Shown: positions 8,592 through 17,371 of the stretch, in pieces
Layout of the letters: each line of letters opens with the position of its first letter
Numbering within the stretch: position 1 is the stretch's first letter
Assembly: GCF_000816105.1 (NCBI RefSeq)
Contig: NZ_CP007140.1
Span: 1,080,388 to 1,144,387 of the forward strand
From: Thermococcus guaymasensis DSM 11113
GTDB lineage: Archaea > Methanobacteriota_B > Thermococci > Thermococcales > Thermococcaceae
Direction: 5' to 3'
DNA length: 64,000 nt
Translations under genes and position numbers: made by a program
The notes under the pieces: model-generated
What the model saw: the letters and a program-made list of their open reading frames with translations, nothing else
What the model was told of the DNA's origin: nothing
Database searches by the model: none

Positions 8592-10310
8592 ATGATGTGG
8601 AGCCGAGCGTATGTGGAGAATTGGGTAAAGGTCGTAGTCCTTTCAATCACCGCCGGTTTAGTCGGTGGTCTGGGGGCTGTTCTTTTCAGGCTTTTAATCG
8701 GGTTAACCCACAGATTTTTCTTCCAGGAGATTTTTCAATTTCTAAGCTATCAGGTCGACGGTATTAATTTGGGCTATGTTTTTCTCCCTGCAATCGGCGG
8801 GCTTTTTGTTTCCCTTCTGGTCGTTCGCTTCCCAGAGATCAGAGGGAATGGTATCCCTGAAGTTATAGAGGCGGTGATCTTTAAGGGAGGCAGAATAAGT
8901 GGGCTATTCGCCGTGACAAAGATACTGGCGACCTCGATAACGATAGGCTCTGGGGGTAGCGTTGGAAGGGAGGGGCCAATAGGCTTTATTGGGGCCGCTT
9001 TGACCTCGGCCTTTGCGAAGTGGTTTGGGCTCTCAAAAGAGATGCGCAAGCTCCTCGTTACCTGCGGCCTCGCGGCGGGGATAGCGGGTACCTTCAATAC
9101 GCCCCTTGCGGGGGCCATGTTTGCCCTTGAAGTTGTTTATATGGGCGCTTTTTCTATAAACCTCGTGCCGATTTTCATAGCCTCCGTAACGGGAAATGCC
9201 GTTACACTCGCGGTCCTCAGGAGGGCCTTTGAGGTTGAGATTCCGGGGGGAATGGCTCATACTCTGGCCGAGCTTCCCTTTTTCTTCCTTCTTGGCCTCT
9301 TCCTTGGGGCTTTGGCGGCGTTTTACGTCCGCTTTATTTACGCCACTATAGATGGCTTTGAACGCCTCCGCGTCCCCGAGGCTTTTAAACCAGTTATTGG
9401 TGGCCTTGGTGTGGGCCTTCTTGGTGCGCTCTTTCCCCACTACGGGATCTTTGGGGTTGGTTATGAGGGAATGAGCTTGGCTTTCTATGGAAAACTCGCC
9501 CTCAGTACCCTTATCCTCCTTGGCATTCTCAAAATGCTCGCCACGGCTCTAACCATAGGCTCAGGCCACAGCGGCGGTGTCTTTGCTCCGAGCCTCTACA
9601 TAGGCACGATGTTCGGCTCGGCCTTTGGAATGGTCGTTGCCAAGCTGTTTCCCTCCCTTGGAGCCACGCCGACGGTCTACGCCTTGGCTGGAATGGCAGC
9701 TTTCTTCAGCGGGATGACCCAGGCCCCTATAACTCAGATTCTAATGGTAACCGAGCTGACGAGGAGCTACGCCGTTCTTCCTGCGGTTATGACTTCCGCG
9801 ACCATGGGCTTTCTCACGGCAAGGCTATTTCTGAGAGGTGATTCTGTATATACCCTCAAGCTGTCGAGGAAAGGCTACCGCGTCAGGACGGGAAAGCCGG
9901 TGATTCTGGAGACGATATCCGTCGGGGAGATAATGACAAAGGAGCCAGTTTACGTCACGGCGGACATGACGCTCTTCGATGTTGAACACCTCATAAGCGA
10001 AACGGGCCACGACTGCTTCCCCGTTGTGGACAACGAGGGCAGAGTCATCGGGATAATCGGGGTCAAGGACATACTGAAGAAGCCCTCGTCGGTGAAGAGA
10101 ATGAAGGTGAGGCGATTCCTCCACAGGGCGTACGGTGTTACGTATCCAACGGAGACCGCCGAGACGGCACTTGAAAAGCTGATGGCCTACGACCAGAACC
10201 TCCTCCCCGTCGTCAGGGGGCCGAACGACAGAAGGCTCATCGGCGTCGTGACCAAAAGGGACATATACACCGCCTACTACCGCGGACTGGAGGGAATGTA
10301 CATAGACTGA
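8592..10310 (+). CDS. CLC-family chloride channel/transporter with two CBS domains
   Basis: 572 aa from ATG 8592 (8595 also possible). ATG 8562 lies before the predicted transcription start and only one base from GGAGGA. Chloride-coordinating motifs are GNGIPEV (about 85, in place of GSGIP), GREGP with the gating glutamate (about 124) and GVFAPS (about 328). There are about 10-12 membrane helices up to residue 420, then two cytoplasmic CBS domains (about 440-500 and 510-565). Where E. coli ClC has two glutamates after FII, this protein has FALEV, so the internal proton glutamate position is valine as in chloride channels. Channel rather than antiporter behaviour is therefore plausible but not proved. 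Confidence 0.9.
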   Translation: MMWSRAYVENWVKVVVLSITAGLVGGLGAVLFRLLIGLTHRFFFQEIFQFLSYQVDGINLGYVFLPAIGGLFVSLLVVRFPEIRGNGIPEVIEAVIFKGGRISGLFAVTKILATSITIGSGGSVGREGPIGFIGAALTSAFAKWFGLSKEMRKLLVTCGLAAGIAGTFNTPLAGAMFALEVVYMGAFSINLVPIFIASVTGNAVTLAVLRRAFEVEIPGGMAHTLAELPFFFLLGLFLGALAAFYVRFIYATIDGFERLRVPEAFKPVIGGLGVGLLGALFPHYGIFGVGYEGMSLAFYGKLALSTLILLGILKMLATALTIGSGHSGGVFAPSLYIGTMFGSAFGMVVAKLFPSLGATPTVYALAGMAAFFSGMTQAPITQILMVTELTRSYAVLPAVMTSATMGFLTARLFLRGDSVYTLKLSRKGYRVRTGKPVILETISVGEIMTKEPVYVTADMTLFDVEHLISETGHDCFPVVDNEGRVIGIIGVKDILKKPSSVKRMKVRRFLHRAYGVTYPTETAETALEKLMAYDQNLLPVVRGPNDRRLIGVVTKRDIYTAYYRGLEGMYID

Positions 10311-10319
10311 GGTGGTTCC

Positions 10320-11585
10320 ATGCTCGTTGATGCCGACCTTCACATCCACTCGCGCTACTCGAAGGCCGTCTCAAAGGCGATGACGATACCGAACCTGGCC
10401 CAAAACGCGCGCTTTAAGGGTCTCGGCCTGGTCGGGACAGGTGATATACTGAACCCCCACTGGGAGGCCGAGCTCCTCAAATACGCGAAAAAAGTTGACG
10501 AGGGAACCTATGAGCTCAAAGGGGTTCGCTTCCTCCTCACGACTGAGGTCGAGGACAACAGGAGGGTTCATCACGTCCTAATCTTTCCAAGCATCGACAC
10601 CGTCCGCGAGATGAGGGGAATCCTCAGGAAGTACTCAAACGACATCGATACCGAGGGAAGGCCCCACCTGAGCCTCTCTGCAGGGAAGATAGCCGACATA
10701 GCGAACGAGCTCGGCGTTTTAATCGGCCCCGCTCACGCCTTCACCCCCTGGACCAGCCTCTACAAGGAGTACAACAGCCTGAAGGAGGCCTACGGGGATG
10801 CAAAAATACACTTCCTTGAGCTCGGCCTCTCAGCGGACAGCGAGATGGCGGACATGATAAAGGCCCACCACAGATTAACATACCTCAGCAACAGCGACGC
10901 GCATTCACCAATGCCCCACCGCCTTGGGAGAGAATTCAACCGCTTTGAGGTCAAAGAACCAACCTTTGAAGAAATTCGAAAGGCGATTCTGGGGCGCGGT
11001 GGAAGGAGAATCGTCCTGAACGCTGGTTTAGACCCGAGGCTCGGCAAGTATCATCTAACGGCCTGCTCACGCTGTTACGCCCAGTACTCCCTCGGGGAGG
11101 CGAAAGCCTTCAAATGGAAGTGCCCCAAGTGCGGGGGGCGGATAAAGAAGGGTGTTCGCGACAGAATCCTGGAATTGGCGGACACTAACGAGAGGCCAAA
11201 GGACAGACCACCCTATCTCCGATTGGCCCCGCTGGCGGAGATTATCTCAATGGTTATTGGCAAGGGGGTTGAAACCAAGGCCGTTCGGCTAATCTGGGAG
11301 CGCTTTTTGAGGGAATTTGGGAGCGAGATTAGGGTTCTCGTTGACGTTCCCGTCGGGGAGCTTGCCAGAGTCCACGAGGAAGTCGCCAAAGCCGTATGGG
11401 CCTACCGCAACGGGAAGCTCATCGTTATCCCCGGCGGTGGCGGAAAGTACGGGGAAATAAAGCTTCCCGAGGAGATAAGGAAGGCAAAGGTTGAGGAGCT
11501 TGAGAGCGTTGAAATGGAGGTTCCTGAGGAGACCGAGAAGCCGAGGCAGAGGAGCATAACTGACTTCCTCAAGGTTGCCAAGTGA
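10320..11585 (+). CDS. endQ: Endonuclease Q (PHP-domain DNA repair nuclease)
   Basis: 421 aa. EndoQ nicks DNA 5' of deaminated bases (uracil, hypoxanthine) and abasic sites. PHP-domain metal ligands are visible: ADLHIHSRYS at the N-terminus, TTEVED, GPAHAFTPW and NSDAHSPMPHRLG. A zinc ribbon follows (CSRCYAQY about 248, CPKCGG about 267). The C-terminus QRSITDFL fits a PCNA-interacting (PIP) motif, consistent with the known PCNA link of EndoQ. The start lies 9 bases after the CLC stop behind GAGGTGG, so the two may be co-transcribed. Confidence 0.92.
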   Translation: MLVDADLHIHSRYSKAVSKAMTIPNLAQNARFKGLGLVGTGDILNPHWEAELLKYAKKVDEGTYELKGVRFLLTTEVEDNRRVHHVLIFPSIDTVREMRGILRKYSNDIDTEGRPHLSLSAGKIADIANELGVLIGPAHAFTPWTSLYKEYNSLKEAYGDAKIHFLELGLSADSEMADMIKAHHRLTYLSNSDAHSPMPHRLGREFNRFEVKEPTFEEIRKAILGRGGRRIVLNAGLDPRLGKYHLTACSRCYAQYSLGEAKAFKWKCPKCGGRIKKGVRDRILELADTNERPKDRPPYLRLAPLAEIISMVIGKGVETKAVRLIWERFLREFGSEIRVLVDVPVGELARVHEEVAKAVWAYRNGKLIVIPGGGGKYGEIKLPEEIRKAKVEELESVEMEVPEETEKPRQRSITDFLKVAK

Positions 11586-11586
11586 A

Positions 11587-11660
11587 ATTGGCAGGATTTG
11601 TGAAAAGCTGCCAAACGTGATTGGCAAAATCTTTAAAAATTTGCTAATTGAAATTAGCAA
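11587..11660 (+). repeat. Half-site array in the promoter of the AAA_14 ATPase gene
   Basis: Five half-sites of consensus ATTRGCAR occur: ATTGGCAG (11587), CTGCCAAA inverted (11608), ATTGGCAA (11620), TTGCTAAT inverted (11641) and ATTAGCAA (11653). TTGGCAG/CTGCCAA and TTGCTAATT-GA-AATTAGCAA are perfect inverted repeats. The TATA-like TTTAAAAAT (11632-11640) sits between the sites. Confidence 0.75.
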
Positions 11661-11670
11661 GGTGTGAGTG

Positions 11671-12909
11671 ATGGAAAGCGTTAGGGAGGTCGTCGAGGAC
11701 TACCTTGAACTCGATGTTGGAGGTGTTGAAAGGGAGCTTGATATCCCCCTGCCGAGGGTTCCGAGGGCAGTTGCCATAACCGGCCCGAGAAGAGCGGGCA
11801 AGAGCTTTTACATGCTCCAGCGCTTCAAAGATCTCCTTGGAAAGGTTCCTGCCCTCTACCTGCCCCTTGACGACGATAGAATTTATCCCCCAACGCTCAA
11901 GACTCTCAACGAGTTCCTTGAAGTCTTTCACGAAATCTACAGTGAGAAAAAAGGCATTCTCTTTCTGGACGAGATTCAGGAAGTTGAAAACTGGGAACTG
12001 TTCGTCAAAAGGGCCGTCTCTCTTGGCCACACGGTTTTTGTTTCCGGCTCATCATCTAAGCTCCTCAGCAGGGAAATCGCGACTCAGTTGAGGGGAAGGG
12101 GAATTTCGTTTGAACTCTACCCCTTTTCCTTCAGGGAGTTCCTCCGAGCCAAGTCCTTTACCCCCGGGGAATCCCTGCCAAAGAAGGCGAGGATTAAGGC
12201 CCTCCTTGAGGAGTATTTCCTCTGGGGCGGCTTCCCCGAGGTCGTTCTCGAAGACTCAGAGCTTTTGAAAAGGAGAACCCTCGAAGGCTATGTCGATTTG
12301 ATACTCTACCGCGACGTTGTTGAGCGCTTCGGGGTAAAGAACCCACGGGCGCTTAGGCTTCTTCTGAAGCTTATCGGCTCGTCCTTTGGCAGGGAGTTCT
12401 CGGTGAGCAAGACGGTCAGATATATGAAAGGCATGGGAGTCGAGACCAACAGGAACACGCTGTCCGCTTACCTTGAACACCTTGAGGACGCGTACCTCGT
12501 TCTGAGGGTCAGAAGGCTTGCGCCGCCGAGGGAGAGCGAGAAGGCCCCTCCCAAGGTTTACCTCGTTGATTCTGGCTTGGCAAGGGTGTTTAAGGACAAG
12601 ATTGAGTTCGGAAGGCTGATGGAGTCTGCCGTTTTAGTTGAACTTTTTAGGCAGGGAATCAGGCCGTACTACCTCAAGACCCACAAGTTTGAAGTCGATT
12701 TTGTAATCCGGGAAGGGGATTACTACAGGCTGATTCAGGTAACACGTTCCACCGAGGGAACTCTCGAACGGGAAATCAAAGCCCTTGAGGAAGCTTCAAA
12801 GGTGCTGCCCGTTTACGAAAAGGTGCTCATAACGTGGGATGAGGAGGGGAAAATCAAAGACGTTGAACTGATACCCCTGTGGCGGTGGCTCCTGGGGGTG
12901 AAACGGTGA
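11671..12909 (+). CDS. AAA_14 / DUF4143 family ATPase
   Basis: 412 aa from ATG 11671, with GGTGTG at 11661-11666. The N-terminal AAA_14 domain has Walker A GPRRAGKSF (about 38) and Walker B ILFLDEIQE (about 95), then VSGSSSKLLSREIATQLRGR, the family's conserved serine loop. The C-terminal DUF4143 domain carries a nuclease-fold-like pattern, KFEVDFVIREG and RLIQVTRS, where the usual E-x-K is replaced by Q-V-T, so cleavage activity is doubtful. Members are abundant in archaea and of unknown role. The promoter is covered by its own half-site array, suggesting autorepression. The stop overlaps thiL by 4 bases. Confidence 0.88.
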   Translation: MESVREVVEDYLELDVGGVERELDIPLPRVPRAVAITGPRRAGKSFYMLQRFKDLLGKVPALYLPLDDDRIYPPTLKTLNEFLEVFHEIYSEKKGILFLDEIQEVENWELFVKRAVSLGHTVFVSGSSSKLLSREIATQLRGRGISFELYPFSFREFLRAKSFTPGESLPKKARIKALLEEYFLWGGFPEVVLEDSELLKRRTLEGYVDLILYRDVVERFGVKNPRALRLLLKLIGSSFGREFSVSKTVRYMKGMGVETNRNTLSAYLEHLEDAYLVLRVRRLAPPRESEKAPPKVYLVDSGLARVFKDKIEFGRLMESAVLVELFRQGIRPYYLKTHKFEVDFVIREGDYYRLIQVTRSTEGTLEREIKALEEASKVLPVYEKVLITWDEEGKIKDVELIPLWRWLLGVKR

Positions 12910-13865
12910 GGGAATCCGAAATCATAGACCTCTTCCTCAGACACCTCAAACGACAGGGCGAGTTACCCCTTGGGGACGATGCAGGGGCTTTGAGGCTCGG
13001 CGAGAAGTGGCTCGTCGCGACCAACGATATGCTCGTCAGGAAAACTGACGTGCCCGATATAATGACCCCCGAGCAGGTCGGCTTTAAGGCGGTAACCATG
13101 AACGTGAGCGATATAGCTTCGATGGGGGCGAGGCCGATAGGTTTCCTCTTCTCGCTCGGGATTCCAGGGGATTTGGATTCGGACTACCTTGAGGGGGTTG
13201 CGAGGGGAATAGGGAAAGCCCTCGACTTCTACGGTCTCCCCGTCTTGAGCGCCGACACCAACGAGGCCGACGACCTCATCATAGACGGTATAGCGCTGGG
13301 GCTTGCCGAGAGGCTCCTCACGCGCTCGGGGGCGAAACCCGGTGAGCTGGTCTGCGTCACCGGCGACATTGGGAGGGCTTTAGCTGGCTACCTCGTCTGG
13401 AAGAACGGGCTTGAGGTAGATGATGCCGTCAGGAAGCCCCTTTATGAGAAATTCCTTGAACCGAGGGCGAGAGTCAGGGAGGGGATTGCGCTCTCGAAGG
13501 TCGCCAGCTCGGCGATAGACATAAGCGACGGTCTCGCAAAGGAGCTTCACCTTCTCGCAGAGATGAGCGGAGTTGGGATTGAGGTAAGGGCCGAGAGCCT
13601 GCCAATAGGAAAGGGCGTTGAAGAGGTGGCGGGGCTTTTGGGCCTCGACCCCGTTGAGGTCGCCCTCGCGAGCGGGGAGGAGTTCGAGCTTGTGTTCACC
13701 GTCTCGCCAGAACTTGTAGAGAGCATTGACTTCGAGTTTTCCATCATAGGGCGTGTTACTGGAGGAAAGGGCGTTTATCTTGTTGACGAGGGTGGCAAAA
13801 GGGTCATGCCGAGGCTTGGGTGGGAGCATTTAACTGAATTTCAGATGAAAATCTTATATAGTTGA
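12906..13865 (+). CDS. thiL: Thiamine-monophosphate kinase
   Basis: 319 aa, GTG start at 12906 in a GTGA overlap with the ATPase stop, behind GGGGGTG. ThiL phosphorylates thiamine monophosphate to thiamine diphosphate, the cofactor of, for example, IorA. Typical motifs are PLGDDAGAL near the N-terminus, MNVSDIASMGARP, LSADTNEAD and IDISDGLAKEL. The length is normal. Coupling to an upstream accessory ATPase is odd and suggests the ATPase was inserted upstream of an existing gene. Confidence 0.93.
   Translation: MRESEIIDLFLRHLKRQGELPLGDDAGALRLGEKWLVATNDMLVRKTDVPDIMTPEQVGFKAVTMNVSDIASMGARPIGFLFSLGIPGDLDSDYLEGVARGIGKALDFYGLPVLSADTNEADDLIIDGIALGLAERLLTRSGAKPGELVCVTGDIGRALAGYLVWKNGLEVDDAVRKPLYEKFLEPRARVREGIALSKVASSAIDISDGLAKELHLLAEMSGVGIEVRAESLPIGKGVEEVAGLLGLDPVEVALASGEEFELVFTVSPELVESIDFEFSIIGRVTGGKGVYLVDEGGKRVMPRLGWEHLTEFQMKILYS
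13851..13860 (+). promoter_or_regulatory. TATA box for the ArsR-type regulator gene
   Basis: CTTATATA lies inside the last codons of thiL, about 33 bases before ATG 13893. GGTGG at 13883-13887 is the ribosome binding site. Confidence 0.55.
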
Positions 13866-13892
13866 GCCTTAGTGTTAGTATAGGTGGTCAGC

Positions 13893-14294
13893 ATGAAGGT
13901 GAAGGACTTAATCGGCATGCTCTCTGACAAGCAGAAGAGGAGCGTTGAACGGTGCCTTGAGGAGTGCGATCTGGTTGATATGGAGGAGGAAATCCCGACG
14001 GAGCTCCCAAGTGATGTGATGGAGTTCGTGAAGGTAATAGCAAACCCAATTCGGGCATCTATACTCAAGATGCTCGGAGACAGATGGCTATGTGTCTGTC
14101 TGATCGCTAAGGCCCTTGGTCAGGACCAGACCCTCATAAGCCACCACCTGAGGACTCTAAAGAAGTTTGGCCTCCTTCATGAGAGGCGTGAGGGCAAGCT
14201 CCGCTTCTACCGCACGAACCGGGAAGTCCTTGAGGAGTACCTGAAGAAGCTCTCAGTGGAATTGATGGGTGGTGCTCGTGAGACTTCAGAGTGA
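13893..14294 (+). CDS. ArsR-family winged-helix regulator
   Basis: 133 aa from ATG 13893; the in-frame GTG at 13884 is part of the ribosome binding site. An N-terminal extension (KQKRSVERCLEECDLVDME) precedes the winged helix: IANPIRASILKMLGD, WLCVCLIAKALGQDQTLISH, HLRTLKKFGLLHERREGKLRFY. The CVC pair sits where metal-sensing ArsR/SmtB proteins bind thiophilic metals (usually ELCVCDL), and more cysteines occur in the extension, so metal or redox sensing is plausible. It overlaps the MazG gene and is likely in one transcript with it. Confidence 0.85.
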   Translation: MKVKDLIGMLSDKQKRSVERCLEECDLVDMEEEIPTELPSDVMEFVKVIANPIRASILKMLGDRWLCVCLIAKALGQDQTLISHHLRTLKKFGLLHERREGKLRFYRTNREVLEEYLKKLSVELMGGARETSE

Positions 14295-14559
14295 AGTCGA
14301 TGAGCTGGTGAAGGCCCTTGGAGGTTACTGGAAACCTTTTGAGATGCTGGCCGCGCTGGTTGAAGAGACGGGGGAATTGGCCGATGCTATGCTTGCAGTG
14401 GAGGGCGTGAAGGGAAGGGGCTCCAAGGAAGCACTGGTCGAGGAGATTGGTGACGTCCTGTTTGCCCTCACCTGCATAGCCAACCACTACGGGGTTGATC
14501 TTGGGGAGGCCCTGAAAGCAACTATCGAGAAGTACCGCAGGCGGGATCTATTTCGATAA
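14278..14559 (+). CDS. MazG-like nucleotide pyrophosphohydrolase
   Basis: 93 aa from GTG 14278, with GGTGGT upstream; GTG 14269 and 14272 are alternatives. The all-alpha MazG fold shows the metal-binding pattern EETGELADAM plus EEIGDVLFALTCIA. Such proteins hydrolyse non-canonical or excess NTPs to NMP and pyrophosphate. It overlaps the regulator gene by 17 bases. The exact substrate is unknown. Confidence 0.85.
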   Translation: MRLQSEVDELVKALGGYWKPFEMLAALVEETGELADAMLAVEGVKGRGSKEALVEEIGDVLFALTCIANHYGVDLGEALKATIEKYRRRDLFR

Positions 14560-14572
14560 AGATTGAAAAAAA

Positions 14573-14580
14573 CTTTATAA
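14573..14580 (+). promoter_or_regulatory. TATA box of the envelope gene cluster
   Basis: CTTTATAA, preceded by AAAAA, is about 55 bases before ATG 14635. It likely drives the overlapping genes from 14635 to 17346. Confidence 0.5.
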
Positions 14581-14634
14581 CAGCGATACCTTTTTACCTT
14601 TGCGGGGAGTGAATAGTCAGATGGGGGAGCTTTA

Positions 14635-15516
14635 ATGGTATTTGAAAACCTTGTCCAGAGCACTGAGGAATACATTGGTGTTCTTCGGCACGTTCCCATC
14701 CACTACCTCCTCCTCGCGATAGGTACTTACTACCTGAGCGTCTTCCTTTTCGCCCTCCGCTGGAAGTACGTTCTCAAAGGAACAGGCGTTGACGTTCCCC
14801 TCGCCGAGCTCTTCAAGGCCAACCTTGCGGGTCTCTTCGTGAACAACATAACGCCGATGAGCAGGGGTGGGGGCGAACTTCTCAGAATGGCGTGGATTTC
14901 CAAGCTTCAGGGGATTCCGATGCGAATCTCGGCCGTTACCGTGGTCTACGAGAGAATACTCGAGTCGATACCCGTCATGGTAATGGTAGCTCTGGGTTTC
15001 CTGTACTTCACGACTTCGGAAGCCTTCGCCTTGATTCCCCTCGTGGTAGGGCTCGCCCTCATATGGCTCAAGTGGGAGAAGTTCATAGAGCTCACCCTTC
15101 GCCTCTTCAGGGTGAACCTCTCGGAGGAAGAGCGGGAGAGAATAGTAACCCTTAGGAAACGTGGTGACGTCAACCTGGTTGGGATAGGCACCAGCTCCTT
15201 AGTCTGGGTTCTCGACGTTCTCAGGCTCAAGCTAATCACGTTGGCACTAGGTTTGAACGTCTCCCTCCCAGTTTTAGTCCTCGCCTCGGTTATCAACCTG
15301 ATACTCGGTATCGCCGCCTTCACCCCCGGGGGGATTGGAGTGGTTGAGGGTGGCTTGATCGGGACACTCACATACCTGGGCTTTCCTCCAGCGTTGGCTG
15401 TTTCAACCGTGCTACTCGAAAGGTTTATCTCCTATGTGTTGGGTAGCATATCGGGGTTGCTGGTGCTCCTTACGTCAGGAGGAAGGGAAGCATGGAGAGC
15501 CTTAAAATCGCGATAG
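14635..15516 (+). CDS. UPF0104 / LPG-synthase-like integral membrane protein
   Basis: 293 aa with about 7-8 predicted membrane helices (HYLLLAIGTYYLSVFLFAL, LIPLVVGLALIWL and others). The family (YbhN / AglD C-terminal type, related to the membrane half of lysylphosphatidylglycerol synthase) has the signatures NNITPMSRGGGELLRMAW and FTPGGIGVVEGG. The role is thought to be lipid or lipid-linked sugar flipping. The gene overlaps the glycosyltransferase gene by 25 bases, which supports joint work on lipid-linked glycans or surface polymers. The ribosome binding site is GGGGGAG at 14623-14629. Confidence 0.88.
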   Translation: MVFENLVQSTEEYIGVLRHVPIHYLLLAIGTYYLSVFLFALRWKYVLKGTGVDVPLAELFKANLAGLFVNNITPMSRGGGELLRMAWISKLQGIPMRISAVTVVYERILESIPVMVMVALGFLYFTTSEAFALIPLVVGLALIWLKWEKFIELTLRLFRVNLSEEERERIVTLRKRGDVNLVGIGTSSLVWVLDVLRLKLITLALGLNVSLPVLVLASVINLILGIAAFTPGGIGVVEGGLIGTLTYLGFPPALAVSTVLLERFISYVLGSISGLLVLLTSGGREAWRALKSR

Positions 15517-16631
15517 CGAGCGACTGGTACTACCCAAAGCTCGGTGGTGTGGCCGTTCATATGCACGATCTTGCACTTCACCTACGAAAACTTGGGCACG
15601 AGGTTGCTATAATCACGAATAATCGCAAAACCGGAAAGGAAGCTGAGCTAAAGGAGGCTGGGATAAATCTAATCAAGGTTCCCGGGTGCATCCTGGGAAG
15701 CGTTAATATGAGTGCGTTCTCTCGCAACGCTGCGAGCATGATTCCGTACATAAGGGACTGCGATATCGTTCACGGCCACCACGCGTTTACTCCCTTGGCC
15801 CTTAAAGCAGTCTCCGCGGGAAGGAAGGTGGGAAAGGCAACCCTTCTAACGACTCACAGCATAAACTACGAGAATTCGCCCGCAATAAAGGCCCTTGGTA
15901 GGATGGCCTTTCCATACTACCGATATTATCTTCACAATCCCCACAGGATAATCGCCGTCAGCAGGGCCTCAAAGGAGTTCATAAAGCGTTTTACTAGTGT
16001 CCCAGTGGATATCATTCCAAACGGTGTCAACGTTGATTTCTTTGATATCCCCTTTTCAAAGGAGGAAGCCAAGGAAAAGCTGGGCCTCAACAAGAATGTA
16101 GTTCTCTACGTTGGTAGGATAGAGCCGAGAAAAGGAGTTAGCACGCTAATCAATGCCATGAGGTATGTGGATGGAGAGCTTTTAGTGGTTGGTCAGGGCA
16201 GTATGCTCCCTCTTTTGAGAAATAGGGCCAAACTTCTCGGCATTTCAGAGAAGGTCAAGTTCCTTGGTAAGGTGGAGTACTCAAGGCTTCCCCTTTTCTA
16301 TCGTGCCAGCGACGTCTTCGTTCTTCCGAGCCTAAGCGAGGCCTTTGGCATAGTCCTGCTTGAGGCAATGGCCAGCGGGACTCCAGTTATCGGAACGCAA
16401 GTGGGGGGGATTCCTGAAATAATAGACGGTTGCGGCCTGCTCGTTCCGCCGGGAGACGCAAAGAAGCTGGCCGAGGCGATAAACCTCGTCCTAAACAACC
16501 AGAACGTTGAGAAGCGCCTAGCCCGTCTTGGGAAGCGGAGGGTGGAAACTGTCTACGACTGGAGCGTCGTGGTAAGGAAGATAGTGGCCCTCTATCGGGA
16601 GGTTCTCGACGAGGTGGCTGAGAATGGCTAA
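15492..16631 (+). CDS. Glycosyltransferase family 4 (PIG-A-like)
   Basis: 379 aa, ATG 15492 behind AGGAGG. It has a GT-B fold: the N-terminal acceptor domain starts IAIASDWYYPKLGGVAVHMH, and the donor domain has YVGRIEPRKGVSTLI and the E-x7-E motif in EAFGIVLLEAMASGTP. It transfers a sugar from a nucleotide donor to a lipid or glycan acceptor at the cytoplasmic membrane face. Flanked by a flippase-like protein and a polysaccharide deacetylase, it probably builds a cell-envelope glycolipid or polysaccharide. Donor and acceptor cannot be read from sequence. Confidence 0.9.
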   Translation: MESLKIAIASDWYYPKLGGVAVHMHDLALHLRKLGHEVAIITNNRKTGKEAELKEAGINLIKVPGCILGSVNMSAFSRNAASMIPYIRDCDIVHGHHAFTPLALKAVSAGRKVGKATLLTTHSINYENSPAIKALGRMAFPYYRYYLHNPHRIIAVSRASKEFIKRFTSVPVDIIPNGVNVDFFDIPFSKEEAKEKLGLNKNVVLYVGRIEPRKGVSTLINAMRYVDGELLVVGQGSMLPLLRNRAKLLGISEKVKFLGKVEYSRLPLFYRASDVFVLPSLSEAFGIVLLEAMASGTPVIGTQVGGIPEIIDGCGLLVPPGDAKKLAEAINLVLNNQNVEKRLARLGKRRVETVYDWSVVVRKIVALYREVLDEVAENG

Positions 16632-17346
16632 AATAGTGATACTCACCTTCGACGTTGAGCATGACTGTCCGCCCTTTGCAGAAACCAAGGAAGGAATGAA
16701 GAAAGGTCTGCCACGGATCATGAAGCTCCTTGAGGAGTTTGGAATCAGAGGGACGTTCCTTTTCACCGGCAGAATCGCGGAGGAGTTCCCGGAGCTGGCT
16801 GAGCGCGCTGGGAAGAAGCATGAGCTCGGCTGTCACGGCCTTGAGCACGAGCGCTTCGACAGGCTGTCTTACGAGGAGGCGAGACAAAGGCTGATGGAAG
16901 CGAAGGCAATACTTTCCCGATTCGGGGACGTCATCTCATTCCGCGCCCCCAACTTCCAGTTCCCCGACGAATACTACAGGATTCTTGCCGAACTTGGATT
17001 TAGGGTTGATTCGAGCAAGGCAAAACATAAGGGGTGGAAATCCGGCATCACTGAGATAAGCGGTATCCTCGAAGTCCCTGCTACAACGACATCCATTATA
17101 ACGAGGCTTCCCTGGGGGCTCCAGGAAAGGTTCCACCGCGGTTTCGAAAGCCCCATCATCTACATATTTCACCCCTGGGAGTTCGTTAGGATGCCTAGAA
17201 CCCTTAGACCCGATTGCTGGTTTGGAACTGGAGAAGGGGCACTTGAGAAGCTGCGGAAGCTCATTGAATTCCACCTCAATAGCGGAGCGAGGTTCCTGAC
17301 GCTCCGGGAGTTCTACGAGGAATACCAAAAGCTTAAACGTGAATAG
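16624..17346 (+). CDS. Polysaccharide deacetylase (carbohydrate esterase 4-like)
   Basis: 240 aa, overlapping the glycosyltransferase stop by 8 bases. The NodB-homology fold shows TFDVEHD (catalytic Asp and metal Asp), FLFTGRIAEEFPEL, CHGLEHERFD (metal His pair), FRAPNFQF and a C-terminal FHPWEF. It should remove acetyl groups from N-acetylated sugars. It has no signal peptide, so it acts in the cytoplasm, probably on a precursor made by the neighbouring glycosyltransferase. Confidence 0.88.
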   Translation: MAKIVILTFDVEHDCPPFAETKEGMKKGLPRIMKLLEEFGIRGTFLFTGRIAEEFPELAERAGKKHELGCHGLEHERFDRLSYEEARQRLMEAKAILSRFGDVISFRAPNFQFPDEYYRILAELGFRVDSSKAKHKGWKSGITEISGILEVPATTTSIITRLPWGLQERFHRGFESPIIYIFHPWEFVRMPRTLRPDCWFGTGEGALEKLRKLIEFHLNSGARFLTLREFYEEYQKLKRE

Positions 17347-17371
17347 TCAAACTCTTTTTTAGGTGGGAGCT

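Noticed and set aside
8562-8594. ATG 8562 as the CLC start
   Set aside because: It lies only about 13 bases after the TATA box, before the expected transcription start, and just one base from GGAGGA.
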